Source: a virus. Taken from it: a DNA stretch of 62,614 nt. The notes under the pieces were generated by a model that did not search any database, was not told the DNA's origin, and saw nothing but the letters and a program-made list of their open reading frames with translations. Numbering within the stretch: the first letter of the stretch is position 1; each line of letters starts with the position of its first letter. Made by a program: the position numbers and the translations under genes. This document shows positions 51,188 through 57,839 of this stretch, in pieces. The DNA lies in the IMG/VR virus record IMGVR_UViG_3300047496_000106, positions 1 to 62,614 of that record. The stretch is one strand, 5' to 3'.

Positions 51188-51543
51188 GTGATGCTGTCTT
51201 TCTGGTGCGTTAGCGGAGATAACAGAACGGGTTCGGACCAGTGATCGGACCAAGCCATGGGCTTCCACGCTGTCACGGGAATTTTCGCGGCCTCGTCGAT
51301 GAACCGAGGCATTTCGCCTGGAGCGCAGGCGACGACCATGTCGCCGTGGATATAGGCCCGGCCGACACGGATATAATACGCTACATCATCGGTAATGTCA
51401 AGATCATTGATGTAGAAACGGTTCTTGAGCCCGAGTGGGTTGGCGCTGCCATGCTTGACATCGGTTATCACGCGGTTGACGATCCCCATCTGGATCGCGA
51501 ACCACGCCCGCTCAAGTTGTTGTTTGCGCTTGCCCTCGCCCAT
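51184..51543 (-). CDS. Small paralogue array member a (119 aa)
   Basis: This 119-residue protein is the last of a five-gene array read right to left. Motif 1: LERAWFAIQMGIVNRVI; motif 2: FYINDLDITDDVAYYIR. Both match the array pattern (+ x V/W x F A, then Y-x-N-x-x-D-I/V-T). A unique C-terminal tail follows, with an operator-like repeat (51208-51224) inside its coding sequence. The start is 1 base after the upstream stop. Confidence 0.65.
   Translation of the reverse strand: MGEGKRKQQLERAWFAIQMGIVNRVITDVKHGSANPLGLKNRFYINDLDITDDVAYYIRVGRAYIHGDMVVACAPGEMPRFIDEAAKIPVTAWKPMAWSDHWSEPVLLSPLTHQKDSIT
51208..51224. promoter_or_regulatory. Operator-like inverted repeat (site 3)
   Basis: On the + strand CGTTA GCGGAGA TAACA: one mismatch from TGTTA-N7-TAACA. 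It lies in the 3' end of the small gene at 51184-51543, 21 bases upstream of the VWA gene start. The purine core faces the + strand, so it is not the RBS of the VWA gene. Confidence 0.55.
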
Positions 51544-51544
51544 G

Positions 51545-51757
51545 TCATCTCTCCAGTCTCACGACGCCGCGCTCGGCCATCATCTTGCGCTTGTTCTTTG
51601 AGCCCTTGATAAGGGAGTATCTTGGGCCGCGCTCCTTGATATTAACACCGATCCGGCGCTTTTTCCGCATGCGCTCCAACGCGCGCCAATTCCCGATTTC
51701 CGTGATGTTGGCGAGGATGGCGAACTCCACGCGTTTTTCAGCGTCGGTTAAAGGCAC
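51545..51757 (-). CDS. Small paralogue array member b (70 aa)
   Basis: This 70-residue protein has GTG 51757 with AAGGAG 7 bases upstream. Motif 1 is present (LTDAEKRVEFAILANITEIG), but motif 2 is absent: after it the protein is Lys/Arg-rich (RMRKKRRIGVNIKERG), which may bind nucleic acid. A longer reading from an upstream TTG at 51790 lacks a good RBS. Confidence 0.6.
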   Translation of the reverse strand: MPLTDAEKRVEFAILANITEIGNWRALERMRKKRRIGVNIKERGPRYSLIKGSKNKRKMMAERGVVRLER

Positions 51758-51986
51758 GGTTGAACTCCTTGTCTCGCTCTTTCTCGTCAAGGATGTCCCA
51801 TCTATCGTTGACGGCGTCTAACCTTATGCGTCGATCGCTCTCCAGGGCGCACACGATAGAGGTGACATCCTCGCCGTTGAAAACATAAATATGTATGCCG
51901 GCATTACTGTACTTGGGTATAAGTCTCACGTCGCCGTTGGCGAGGGCGAACATGACGCGGGCGCAGTTGTCGGACGTGATGTCCAT
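51738..51986 (-). CDS. Small paralogue array member c (82 aa)
   Basis: This 82-residue protein shows motif 1 (NCARVMFALANGDVRLI) and motif 2 (IHIYVFNGEDVTSIVCALE) of the array. The start ATG 51986 (or 52004 in the same frame) lies within the 3' end of the upstream paralogue; neither has a strong RBS. A charged C terminus follows (DEKERDKEFNRAFNRR). Confidence 0.6.
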   Translation of the reverse strand: MDITSDNCARVMFALANGDVRLIPKYSNAGIHIYVFNGEDVTSIVCALESDRRIRLDAVNDRWDILDEKERDKEFNRAFNRR

Positions 51987-52231
51987 GGGTTTTTGTCTTT
52001 CCATTTCTCGCGTGGATTTGGTCTGTAATGGAAGTCGATCATGCCGCGTCGCTGAAACTTCAGGATCGTGTTCGTCACGTCTCGTCTGTTGAAGAAGTAT
52101 TTCGGCTTTTCGCCCCATCGCAGGGAAGCCTGGCTCGCGGGCGTGATCTTCGCGGACCATCGATCGACGCCGCCAACGAGGAAAGCGAACCACACACGCT
52201 CATCATGCTCGGTCAATTTTTTGAACGGCAT
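51926..52231 (-). CDS. Small paralogue array member d (101 aa)
   Basis: This 101-residue protein has ATG 52231 with AAGGATGA upstream. Motif 1: LTEHDERVWFAFLVGGVDRW; motif 2: PKYFFNRRDVTNTILKFQRR. The last 20 residues are Pro/Ser/Thr-rich because the DNA also codes the start of the next paralogue; the C-terminal end may be less constrained. Confidence 0.65.
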   Translation of the reverse strand: MPFKKLTEHDERVWFAFLVGGVDRWSAKITPASQASLRWGEKPKYFFNRRDVTNTILKFQRRGMIDFHYRPNPREKWKDKNPWTSRPTTAPASCSPSPTAT

Positions 52232-52237
52232 AGTAGA

Positions 52238-52477
52238 TCATCCTTCTCCATCCACGCCATTGACATGTATGTCATCAAGGAAATCGTTTTCAATCAAGTG
52301 TTCTAGCTCCCGCGTGACATCCCTGCTGTTGAGATAATAGTGCGTGAGGCGATACTGTCCCCTGTCGTCCCACACGCGCTCCATCTTGAACCTCGCGCCT
52401 GTTTGAGCGGCAAACAGAACGCGAACCTCCGCATCGGACAACGAAGCCCGACGCGGATCATCCTTGCCTTCGGTCAC
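52238..52477 (-). CDS. Small paralogue array member e (79 aa)
   Basis: This 79-residue protein has GTG 52477 in a GTGA overlap with the histone-like gene. Motif 1: LSDAEVRVLFAAQTGARFKM; motif 2: THYYLNSRDVTRELEHLIEN. It is the first-read member of the five-gene array. Confidence 0.65.
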   Translation of the reverse strand: MTEGKDDPRRASLSDAEVRVLFAAQTGARFKMERVWDDRGQYRLTHYYLNSRDVTRELEHLIENDFLDDIHVNGVDGEG

Positions 52478-53142
52478 GCCAGCACGGCCTTGTCAATGCT
52501 CTGACGAACCGCCTCGCTCAGGGACACCGCGTTGTCCTTGGCGAACCGCGCCAGCTTCTTGTGCTGCTTCAAGGTGATTGTCATCGTCACCTGTCGCAGG
52601 CCGCCATCCGCGCCGCGCACCGCGCCCGCTCCCACGCCGCCCTTGCGCTGGCGCGACCGCGAGAGCGACACCTCGATCTTGGGCTGTCGAGCCTCGGTCT
52701 TCTTGGCCTTGGCGACGGGCTTGGCCTTCTTCACAGGCACCTTGGCGGCCACAAGAACCTTGACTGGTGTTTTGCTTTTGGAGCGCCGCGCCGCGACCGC
52801 CGCCTTGACCTCCTTGTCGCTCGCGCCATGGACCTTGAGCGCGCCGCCCAAGCGCTTGTCCGCCGTCGCGGCCTCCTTCACTGCCTTGGCCGGCTTCTTG
52901 GCGCGAGCCGCGCGCATCTCCTTGCCCACATAGGGGACAGGCGCGGTCTTGGCCTGCCCGATGACCTTGCGCTTTGCCTTGGCCGCCTTCACCTCGGGCT
53001 CGTCGATCGGCTCGCGGTCGACCTTCTCCGCGATCACCGGCTTGGGCCGCGTCCGCTTGGGCTTGGCTTGGATGGGCGCGTCATCCTCGTCGCCGCTGAA
53101 GGCGTTGGCGATCTCGGCGGCGTTTACGTTGTCTTCGGTCAC
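52474..53142 (-). CDS. Histone H1-like, Lys/Ala-rich protein with C-terminal ribbon-helix-helix motif
   Basis: This 222-residue protein has GTG 53142 with GGAG 9 bases upstream. Residues 25-185 are Lys/Ala/Val/Pro-rich with repeats such as KPVIAEK, AAKAKRKVIGQAK, KTPVKVLVAAKVPVKKAKPV, like histone H1 or bacterial Hc1 tails. The C-terminal 40 residues (RQVTMTITLKQHKKLARFAK, DNAVSLSEAVRQSIDKAVLA) form a ribbon-helix-helix DNA-binding domain. It may compact DNA or repress genes and is a candidate operator-binding regulator. A half operator site lies upstream of its start. Confidence 0.7.
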   Translation of the reverse strand: MTEDNVNAAEIANAFSGDEDDAPIQAKPKRTRPKPVIAEKVDREPIDEPEVKAAKAKRKVIGQAKTAPVPYVGKEMRAARAKKPAKAVKEAATADKRLGGALKVHGASDKEVKAAVAARRSKSKTPVKVLVAAKVPVKKAKPVAKAKKTEARQPKIEVSLSRSRQRKGGVGAGAVRGADGGLRQVTMTITLKQHKKLARFAKDNAVSLSEAVRQSIDKAVLA

Positions 53143-53216
53143 TGCATGTACTCCATCTGTTATCAATGGCGGCACCATGACATGAGGTCCATGCCATGGC
53201 AAGGGTCTTGCCCCGA

Positions 53217-53222
53217 ATTATA
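53217..53222 (-). promoter_or_regulatory. TATAAT -10 like element and palindrome upstream of histone-like gene
   Basis: The 98-base gap 53143-53240 holds a perfect TATAAT on the minus strand (53217-53222), partly within an 18-bp near-palindrome at 53220-53237 centred on CCTAGG. No matching -35 is visible at 16-18 bases. A regulated promoter with an activator or repressor site is possible. A hairpin GGCAAG-GGT-CTTGCC is nearby (about 53199-53213). Confidence 0.4.
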
Positions 53223-53240
53223 CTACCTAGGCAGTATGTA

Positions 53241-54263
53241 TCACTGGAACAAGGAACGATAGCGCTTGGCGACTTCGAGATAAGCGTCGCTGTCGTAGAG
53301 CCGGCCGTCCCGCTTGGCCGCGAGCTGCCAGATCAGGACCGCGAACTCGGGCGGCAGCTTGTGCATGACATATTTATTGAGCGCGTCCACGTTCTTGGGC
53401 GTCATGTCGCCGCTGATCGAGATCGACATGGCGTACTGCATGCTGGGCTCGGTTGGGGCGTCGCACTTCATGGGGTCGGCCAGTATCTTGGCGGTCGGAA
53501 TGATCTTGGACCATACGTCGTTGAAGGCGTGGAACTCCAACACCGGACCCTCGCCGACCGCGCCCGCCATCGCCGCCTCTTTCAGCGTCGCGGGCAGGCT
53601 GGAGTTCCAATAGTTGATCGCCTTGCCCCAAGTGCGCGGCGTCGCCACGATATTCTCGACCTTGGCCGGATCGAACGTCGAGAGCAGGTTCTTGCGCCAG
53701 CGCATGAAGGCGTTGAAGATCGGCGGCATCCCACGGTTGGCGGTCATGAAGTCACACCACGCCTCCACATCCAGGCCCAGCTCGAACCATGTCAGCCGGT
53801 TGCAGAGCGGGAACGGCATGCGGTTCACGATGCCCCGGTCGATCGCCCTATTGCCCAAGGCGAGGATCGAGACGTTGTCCTTCAGCTCGTGCTCGCCGAC
53901 CCGGCGCTCGTTCACGAGCTGGTAGGCGATGGCGAACACGTCCTGCTTGGCCGACGTGATTTCGTCGAGCTTCAAGACGATGGGCCTGTCGTCGGGGAAC
54001 GCGTCGTTGCCCTTGAAGGGCAGCGTCGCGGGCGGGAACCAGATGAGATGATTGTCCTTCTTGGCGGGGATGCCGTGAAGGTCGACGCTCTCGTACATGG
54101 CGAGGCGCACGTCGCACTCGAACGCGCCGGCTTCCTCGATGGCTTGGGCGGCGATTTCGGACTTGCCGCCGCCCGACGCGCCAACGACCATGCAGGGCTC
54201 GCCCATGCCGATGACGATATCCTTGATGATGCGCTTTAATTGATCCGGCGTTATGACATGCAT
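53241..54263 (-). CDS. MoxR-type AAA ATPase
   Basis: This 340-residue ATPase has Walker A VVGASGGGKSE (28-35), Walker B IVLKLDEI (Asp100-Glu101), a sensor-like ILALGNRAIDR and an Arg finger-like RMPFPLCNRL. It has the layout of MoxR/CbbQ-type AAA proteins, which remodel partners that carry VWA domains. The VWA gene (50111-51187) and DUF3150-like gene (48148-49014) in the same operon are the expected partners. Its ATG 54263 is 2 bases from an operator-like repeat whose centre holds the RBS. Confidence 0.85.
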   Translation of the reverse strand: MHVITPDQLKRIIKDIVIGMGEPCMVVGASGGGKSEIAAQAIEEAGAFECDVRLAMYESVDLHGIPAKKDNHLIWFPPATLPFKGNDAFPDDRPIVLKLDEITSAKQDVFAIAYQLVNERRVGEHELKDNVSILALGNRAIDRGIVNRMPFPLCNRLTWFELGLDVEAWCDFMTANRGMPPIFNAFMRWRKNLLSTFDPAKVENIVATPRTWGKAINYWNSSLPATLKEAAMAGAVGEGPVLEFHAFNDVWSKIIPTAKILADPMKCDAPTEPSMQYAMSISISGDMTPKNVDALNKYVMHKLPPEFAVLIWQLAAKRDGRLYDSDAYLEVAKRYRSLFQ

Positions 54264-54264
54264 G

Positions 54265-54281
54265 TGTTATCTCCGATAACA
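54265..54281. promoter_or_regulatory. Operator-like inverted repeat (site 4)
   Basis: On the minus strand TGTTA TCGGAGA TAACA, 1-2 bases before ATG 54263 of the MoxR gene. The GGAG in the centre is 7 bases from the ATG, so the inverted repeat contains the RBS. Perfect match to TGTTA-N7-TAACA. Confidence 0.75.
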
Positions 54282-54283
54282 GA

Positions 54284-54497
54284 TTAGGCGGCTCGCTTGA
54301 CCAGCGCCTCGTTGACTTCATCCCCGCACTCGCGAAGCAACTCGTTGGCCACCTCGTCGAGATACTTGTTCTTGCGCTTGCCGGGATAGTTCGCCTCCAC
54401 GCCCCACAACGCGTGGGCATATTCATGCGTGATGGGCACGCCGTCGCGCTCGGCGCGGACGGACACGCCGCAGTAGAACCATTCGTCGTTTTTTCAC
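54284..54497 (-). CDS. Small protein, possibly frameshifted (60-70 aa)
   Basis: As written, a 60-residue reading starts at GTG 54466. The protein-like sequence extends upstream in the same frame (DEWFYCGVSVRAERDGVPIT) to the stop at 54494-54496. The GTG 54497, which overlaps the upstream TGA as most starts here do, is out of frame by one base; deleting one A from the A6 run (54489-54494 on +, T6) would restore a 70-residue protein starting MKNDEWFY. Contains HEYAHALWG and a helical charged C terminus. Function unknown. Confidence 0.6.
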
Positions 54498-54733
54498 GCC
54501 TCCATGACCGCCTGGGCGCGCTTCATGTGGCGCTCCAGCGTTCGCTTGGACTTGGGACCGATGTAGCCAGCATCGTTGGGATCGAGGCTGGGCCAAAAGC
54601 CGCAGTCGCGCTCGTCTGGCTTGTCGGGAATTTCATCGCGATGGATCGTGGCGAAGTAGGTGACATCGCCTATCGCGACATAGATGCTGTCGCCCTCGCG
54701 GACATAATCGCCGAAGCGGGTCTTGAACTTCAT
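54494..54733 (-). CDS. Hypothetical protein (79 aa)
   Basis: This 79-residue protein has ATG 54733 with AAGGAAAGG upstream. Sequence: MKFKTRFGDYVREGDSIYVA, a beta-barrel-like N terminus with GDVTYFATIHRDEI, then DCGFWPSLDPNDAGYIGPKS and a helical end. It is the first gene after a strong promoter (54764-54792). Function unknown. Confidence 0.7.
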   Translation of the reverse strand: MKFKTRFGDYVREGDSIYVAIGDVTYFATIHRDEIPDKPDERDCGFWPSLDPNDAGYIGPKSKRTLERHMKRAQAVMEA

Positions 54734-54763
54734 GGGATAACCTTTCCTTGTGTGTATCTAGGC

Positions 54764-54792
54764 ATATTACATCATGCACTTGATCTTGTCAA
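54764..54792 (-). promoter_or_regulatory. Sigma70-type early promoter
   Basis: On the minus strand TTGACA (54787-54792), 17 bases, TAATAT (54764-54769). The same -35 box, spacer length, CATGATG before the -10 and identical -10 occur at 58144-58172. The spacing and perfect -35 indicate use by host RNA polymerase. It drives the gene at 54733 and leftward genes. Confidence 0.8.
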
Positions 54793-55031
54793 CCCTTCCG
54801 CTGGCGGTTGCGTTTGTAGGCCATGGCGAAACCGGCCGTTCTGGGGTCGGCCCAGCCTTTTAGAACCTCAAAACCATGGTCTCGGGCATAGTCCATGGCT
54901 TGCGCGAGATCGAGATGGGGGAACACGCGTCCGCCACGATGCCCCCGCGTGGCGAACGGATGGGGGTGGACGACGACCCAGCACGGCTGGATCATGGGAC
55001 TTCGCCAACGGTTTGCGACATAGTAGATCAC
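54789..55031 (-). CDS. Hypothetical protein (80 aa)
   Basis: This 80-residue protein has GTG 55031 in a GTGA overlap with the tiny membrane gene. Its sequence includes PCWVVVHPHPFATRGHRGGR, FPHLDLAQAMDYARDHGFEV and a basic end (KRNRQRKG). No family is recognised. Confidence 0.65.
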   Translation of the reverse strand: MIYYVANRWRSPMIQPCWVVVHPHPFATRGHRGGRVFPHLDLAQAMDYARDHGFEVLKGWADPRTAGFAMAYKRNRQRKG

Positions 55032-55099
55032 TCCCTATCCGAGCGGGCGTCGTTGCCCGCGACGATGATATACATGATAAGCATTATGAGAAGGATCAT
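55028..55099 (-). CDS. Tiny membrane peptide (23 aa)
   Basis: ATG 55099 to TGA 55028 encodes MILLIMLIMYIIVAGNDARS, then DRE: a membrane helix with a short charged end. It has an AGGGG core of operator site 5 as RBS (6 bases upstream) and a GTGA overlap with the next gene, which support expression. Function unknown; possibly a membrane-targeting early peptide. Confidence 0.6.
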   Translation of the reverse strand: MILLIMLIMYIIVAGNDARSDRE

Positions 55100-55100
55100 C

Positions 55101-55117
55101 TGTTACCCCTGTTAACA
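55101..55117. promoter_or_regulatory. Operator-like inverted repeat (site 5)
   Basis: On the minus strand TGTTA ACAGGGG TAACA, 1 base before ATG 55099 of the tiny membrane gene; AGGGG is the probable RBS. Perfect match to TGTTA-N7-TAACA. Confidence 0.75.
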
Positions 55118-55121
55118 GACG

Positions 55122-55145
55122 CGCCCACGCGGGATTGCGTGGGCG
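55122..55145 (-). terminator. Strong hairpin, possible terminator
   Basis: CGCCCACGC (55122-55130) and GCGTGGGCG (55137-55145) form a perfect 9-bp stem with a 6-base loop, after the stop of the 439-residue gene. No T run follows on the minus strand, so it may be a weak or Rho-aided terminator or a stabilising hairpin. Confidence 0.5.
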
Positions 55146-55154
55146 CTGGTTGGA

Positions 55155-56474
55155 TCAAGCCGCGATCGGGACGGGCAGCGGATACCGAGGCTTGACCAAG
55201 CGCGGGACTTCCTTGATAGCAAGTCGTTCCATCTCGTCGAACATCAAGTAATGACAGCCGACAACGCAGTCGCCGTCCTTGGTGATCTTGGTCAGTTGGA
55301 AGACGCCGCAGCGAATGCGCCCCTCGTTGATCGTGTCGGGGACGAACTCGACGCCGCGCTCCTTGATCTTGGCCGCGAGCTGGTAGAGCCTGACCGCGTC
55401 CTTGAAGGGAACCTCGGCCCCGCGACTGGTCTCGACCACGTCGCCGACACGACGCACCATGGTCGGCGGCGCTACCTTTCCCCAGTCGCGCGCCAGGTTT
55501 CCCTTCCGGCTAGCTCGCCACTCATCAGAAGTGATGATCTCGTAGCGGCGCTGGTTTTGCGCGGCTTTCACATCGGGCGCGAGCGGATGCAGAGCTTGAT
55601 GGACGCGTTCGATCTCGAACTCAAGCATCTTTTCGCTCACCTTGGCGAGCTTGGGCAGGATCAAGTCGGGCTTGAGCTTGACCGCCTCCGCGACGATCGC
55701 GTCCATCTCGGGATTAATCTTGCTCACTCGCCGGCCGCGCTCCCACCCGTATGCATCTTCCAAGAACCTATCGATCGCGTCCATGGTTTTCCTGACGCAA
55801 GAGTTCCTGGCGCTCTTGGCCCGCGCCGCGACACGCTTGGGATCATTGAACTTGGCGTAGCCCTCGCGGATGATCTGGCGTAGCGCCTCGATGTCATGCG
55901 CGGGCGTGTCAGCCGTCCCCGGCCCAAACAGCTCGATGATTTCGAAGATGCGCGCGTCGGATATAGAGCGGCATCGCGCCTCGCGTTCGTCATCGCTACC
56001 CTCGGCAAAGGCATGGCCATCGGGGCGGATGACATCCCAAGCGTTCACCAGCGGCTTGGCGTAGCGCTCGGCCTTGTCCTTCAACTTCTCGATCTCGGCC
56101 GCGACCTGGGAGACGCCCAGGCTGGTCCACGCGGCGGCCGAGCCATGCGCGCGCTGATCGCTGATGTACTTGATGATTTGCGCGCGATTGACACTGATCT
56201 GGATGTCTTCGCGGCCGCGCAGCGCGTCGTCCAACAGCCGACGTTGCTTGCCGTCACTGTTCCATCCTCGATGACCGCTGTCCTCGGTGTTGACGAGGAT
56301 CACGCGCGGGTTGGCTCGGCCTGGGACAAAGGTCGCGAGCGGCCAGCTATCCCTGAAGCTATAGAGCGTCGGACCTTGGAAGTAGAAGTTGCCCGATTCT
56401 ATCGAGCCGTGGGTTATCTCGGGGCTCTGCTCGACGTAGACATGAGCGAGCTGGTGTTGGGTGTAGCGGACCAT
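55155..56474 (-). CDS. Conserved phage protein of unknown function (439 aa)
   Basis: This 439-residue protein has ATG 56474 with GGAG 8 bases upstream. The N terminus contains SIESGNFYFQGPTLYSFRDS and WPLATFV, then VILVNTEDSGHRGWNSDGKQ. This start (GNxYFxGxxxYSYxxxxPxA) is one I know from many phage early-region proteins without a known function. The middle is helical and charged; the end contains GDCVVGCHYLMFDEMERLAI. An operator-like repeat (site 6) is 21 bases upstream of the start. Confidence 0.7.
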   Translation of the reverse strand: MVRYTQHQLAHVYVEQSPEITHGSIESGNFYFQGPTLYSFRDSWPLATFVPGRANPRVILVNTEDSGHRGWNSDGKQRRLLDDALRGREDIQISVNRAQIIKYISDQRAHGSAAAWTSLGVSQVAAEIEKLKDKAERYAKPLVNAWDVIRPDGHAFAEGSDDEREARCRSISDARIFEIIELFGPGTADTPAHDIEALRQIIREGYAKFNDPKRVAARAKSARNSCVRKTMDAIDRFLEDAYGWERGRRVSKINPEMDAIVAEAVKLKPDLILPKLAKVSEKMLEFEIERVHQALHPLAPDVKAAQNQRRYEIITSDEWRASRKGNLARDWGKVAPPTMVRRVGDVVETSRGAEVPFKDAVRLYQLAAKIKERGVEFVPDTINEGRIRCGVFQLTKITKDGDCVVGCHYLMFDEMERLAIKEVPRLVKPRYPLPVPIAA

Positions 56475-56494
56475 GATCGATACTCCATTGATTG

Positions 56495-56511
56495 TGTTAG
56501 CGTTGGTAGCA
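56495..56511. promoter_or_regulatory. Operator-like inverted repeat (site 6)
   Basis: On the minus strand TGCTA CCAACGC TAACA: one mismatch. It lies 21 bases upstream of ATG 56474; the core holds no RBS (the RBS is a separate GGAG), which favours a DNA-binding site over a ribosome-binding role. Confidence 0.6.
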
Positions 56512-56521
56512 GATGCTTGGG

Positions 56522-56734
56522 TTAGCGCGTGGCGTCCTCCCACCACGAGCCATCATCGAGCGCCGCGACGATATCGCAAGCCCGTCGCCGGGACTTGACC
56601 TTGATATCCTTGCCCCGACGAGCCAAGTGTACCACGCATTGGCTTGGTTTGTCAAGATACTTGATGAACTCCTCGTAAGCGTTGACCGGCTCGACGAGTT
56701 CATCGAGATCGTAGATGTCATGCATTCGCATCAC
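56522..56734 (-). CDS. Hypothetical protein (70 aa)
   Basis: This 70-residue protein has GTG 56734 (GTGA overlap) or ATG 56731. Sequence includes HDIYDLDELVEPVNAYEEFI, SQCVVHLARRGKDIKVKSRR, and an end with SWWEDATR. Small alpha/beta protein; function unknown. A TTGACA box lies in this gene but the matching -10 is poor. Confidence 0.6.
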   Translation of the reverse strand: MMRMHDIYDLDELVEPVNAYEEFIKYLDKPSQCVVHLARRGKDIKVKSRRRACDIVAALDDGSWWEDATR

Positions 56735-56886
56735 CGCCCCCTCAAGCTAATGTATGTCTGGTTCCCGGCGCGATCATGCTTGCCACGCCACTCGCGCTCC
56801 TGGCGCTTGTTGAGGTAGCGCGCCGACCCATTCGCTCGGCGCTTGATCTTGAACGGCTTGGGTTCGTCATCCTTGCTCACTGTCAT
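56731..56886 (-). CDS. Small basic protein (51 aa)
   Basis: This 51-residue protein has ATG 56886, or GTG 56880 with better spacing to GAGGGAG. It starts inside the 3' end of the upstream gene. It is Lys/Arg-rich (FKIKRRANGSARYLNKRQER) and ends TYISLRGR. It may bind nucleic acid. Function unknown. Confidence 0.55.
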   Translation of the reverse strand: MTVSKDDEPKPFKIKRRANGSARYLNKRQEREWRGKHDRAGNQTYISLRGR

Positions 56887-57166
56887 CTCCCTCGATCTTG
56901 AGAAGTTGTTCGAGCTTGAACATCTCGTGCTCGGTCGGCTCGGGCGGAGCCTCGGGCGGACTGAACTGTTCATAGGGATCGCCCACGATCATGGCCGCGA
57001 ACGGAACCATGTCGTAGTCGCCCGGCTTGTCCACGCTATCACTCAACGCGACGATGACGTAAGCCGGCTGGCCCTGCTTGTCCTTGGCCTCCAGCACGGC
57101 CAAGCGCCCCTGGTGGCAGGCTCGCTTGAGCGTGTCGAAGTTGTATCGTATCTCGTTGGGGATCAT
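56867..57166 (-). CDS. Conserved phage protein, DUF6117-like (99 aa)
   Basis: This 99-residue protein has ATG 57166 with GGAGG six bases upstream inside operator site 7. The sequence IPNEIRYNFDTLKRACHQGR, LAVLEAKDKQGQPAYVIVAL and an acidic Pro-rich C terminus (EQFSPPEAPPEPTEHE) matches small phage proteins of the DUF6117 type, as I recall. Function unknown. Confidence 0.6.
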   Translation of the reverse strand: MIPNEIRYNFDTLKRACHQGRLAVLEAKDKQGQPAYVIVALSDSVDKPGDYDMVPFAAMIVGDPYEQFSPPEAPPEPTEHEMFKLEQLLKIEGDDSEQG

Positions 57167-57414
57167 GTGTTACCTCCGGTAACAGTTAGCTTGGCGATGG
57201 CATGGGCGTCGGCGTGCCGCCAGAAGTCCATGTAATGCTTGTCGGCTTGCGCGTCCGAGCGAACGTCGACCATGACCATCGCCTTGCCCGCGCTCCCGGT
57301 CAAGCTTGGCGTCAAGAGCCTTGAGATCGCGAGAAAGGCCAACGTCATGAGCAAGGCGCTATTCCGATGGATCGCCCTGGCCCACAAGCCCATGACGTAT
57401 TCGTCGCGGAGCAT
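57163..57414 (-). CDS. Small membrane protein (83 aa)
   Basis: This 83-residue protein has ATG 57414, 2 bases after the upstream stop. It has one hydrophobic segment (ALLMTLAFLAISRLLTPSLT) followed by a soluble end. A longer reading from 57486 overlaps the upstream gene by 70 bases and is less likely. Function unknown. Confidence 0.6.
   Translation of the reverse strand: MLRDEYVMGLWARAIHRNSALLMTLAFLAISRLLTPSLTGSAGKAMVMVDVRSDAQADKHYMDFWRHADAHAIAKLTVTGGNT
57168..57184. promoter_or_regulatory. Operator-like inverted repeat (site 7)
   Basis: On the minus strand TGTTA CCGGAGG TAACA, 1 base before ATG 57166. Perfect match to TGTTA-N7-TAACA; GGAGG is the RBS of the 99-residue gene. Confidence 0.75.
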
Positions 57415-57416
57415 GT

Positions 57417-57836
57417 TCAGCGCCTCGCCCTGGCGCTCCAGTTTGTCGGGCGCGGGTCGGAGGATCGTCGCTCGACCTCCAGCCAACCCATGACGACGCG
57501 CACGTTGGCGCGCCTGTCGGGGCGCAAAAAACCCACGAACTCCTCGTGGGCCTGCTCGCGTGAGTTGTAGACGCCCAACACTTGATCGTCCTGATTGCGA
57601 AAAACCAGGGCGACCCGCCTGAGCCTGGGCTTTTGGGGTGGCTGACCAGCGACGACGCCGGCAAGAACCGCGCTAGCGTGGCGCTCGGCGGCCTTCAGCG
57701 CCTCGGGAGTCACCAACCCGCTCGAATGGAGGCCATGGGCGCTGGCGGGCTTCTGTGTTGATTTGCGCTTGTCTCGCATGGCGCGTTCCTTTCGTTGCGT
57801 GGCGTACTTCGCGAGGTTCCGGTCGTTGAAGCCCAT
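57417..57836 (-). CDS. Hypothetical basic protein (139 aa)
   Basis: This 139-residue Arg-rich protein starts at ATG 57836, 3 bases after the upstream stop codon. It begins MGFNDRNLAKYATQRKERAM, with a helical middle (LVTPEALKAAERHASAVLAG) and an alpha/beta C-terminal half (RRVALVFRNQDDQVLGVYNS). Function unknown. Confidence 0.6.
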   Translation of the reverse strand: MGFNDRNLAKYATQRKERAMRDKRKSTQKPASAHGLHSSGLVTPEALKAAERHASAVLAGVVAGQPPQKPRLRRVALVFRNQDDQVLGVYNSREQAHEEFVGFLRPDRRANVRVVMGWLEVERRSSDPRPTNWSARARR

Positions 57837-57839
57837 GGC

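Noticed and set aside
56634-56663. TTGACA inside the 70-residue gene as a promoter
   Set aside because: The best -10 partner (TACACT at 18 bases) is poor and the site is in a coding region without another signal.
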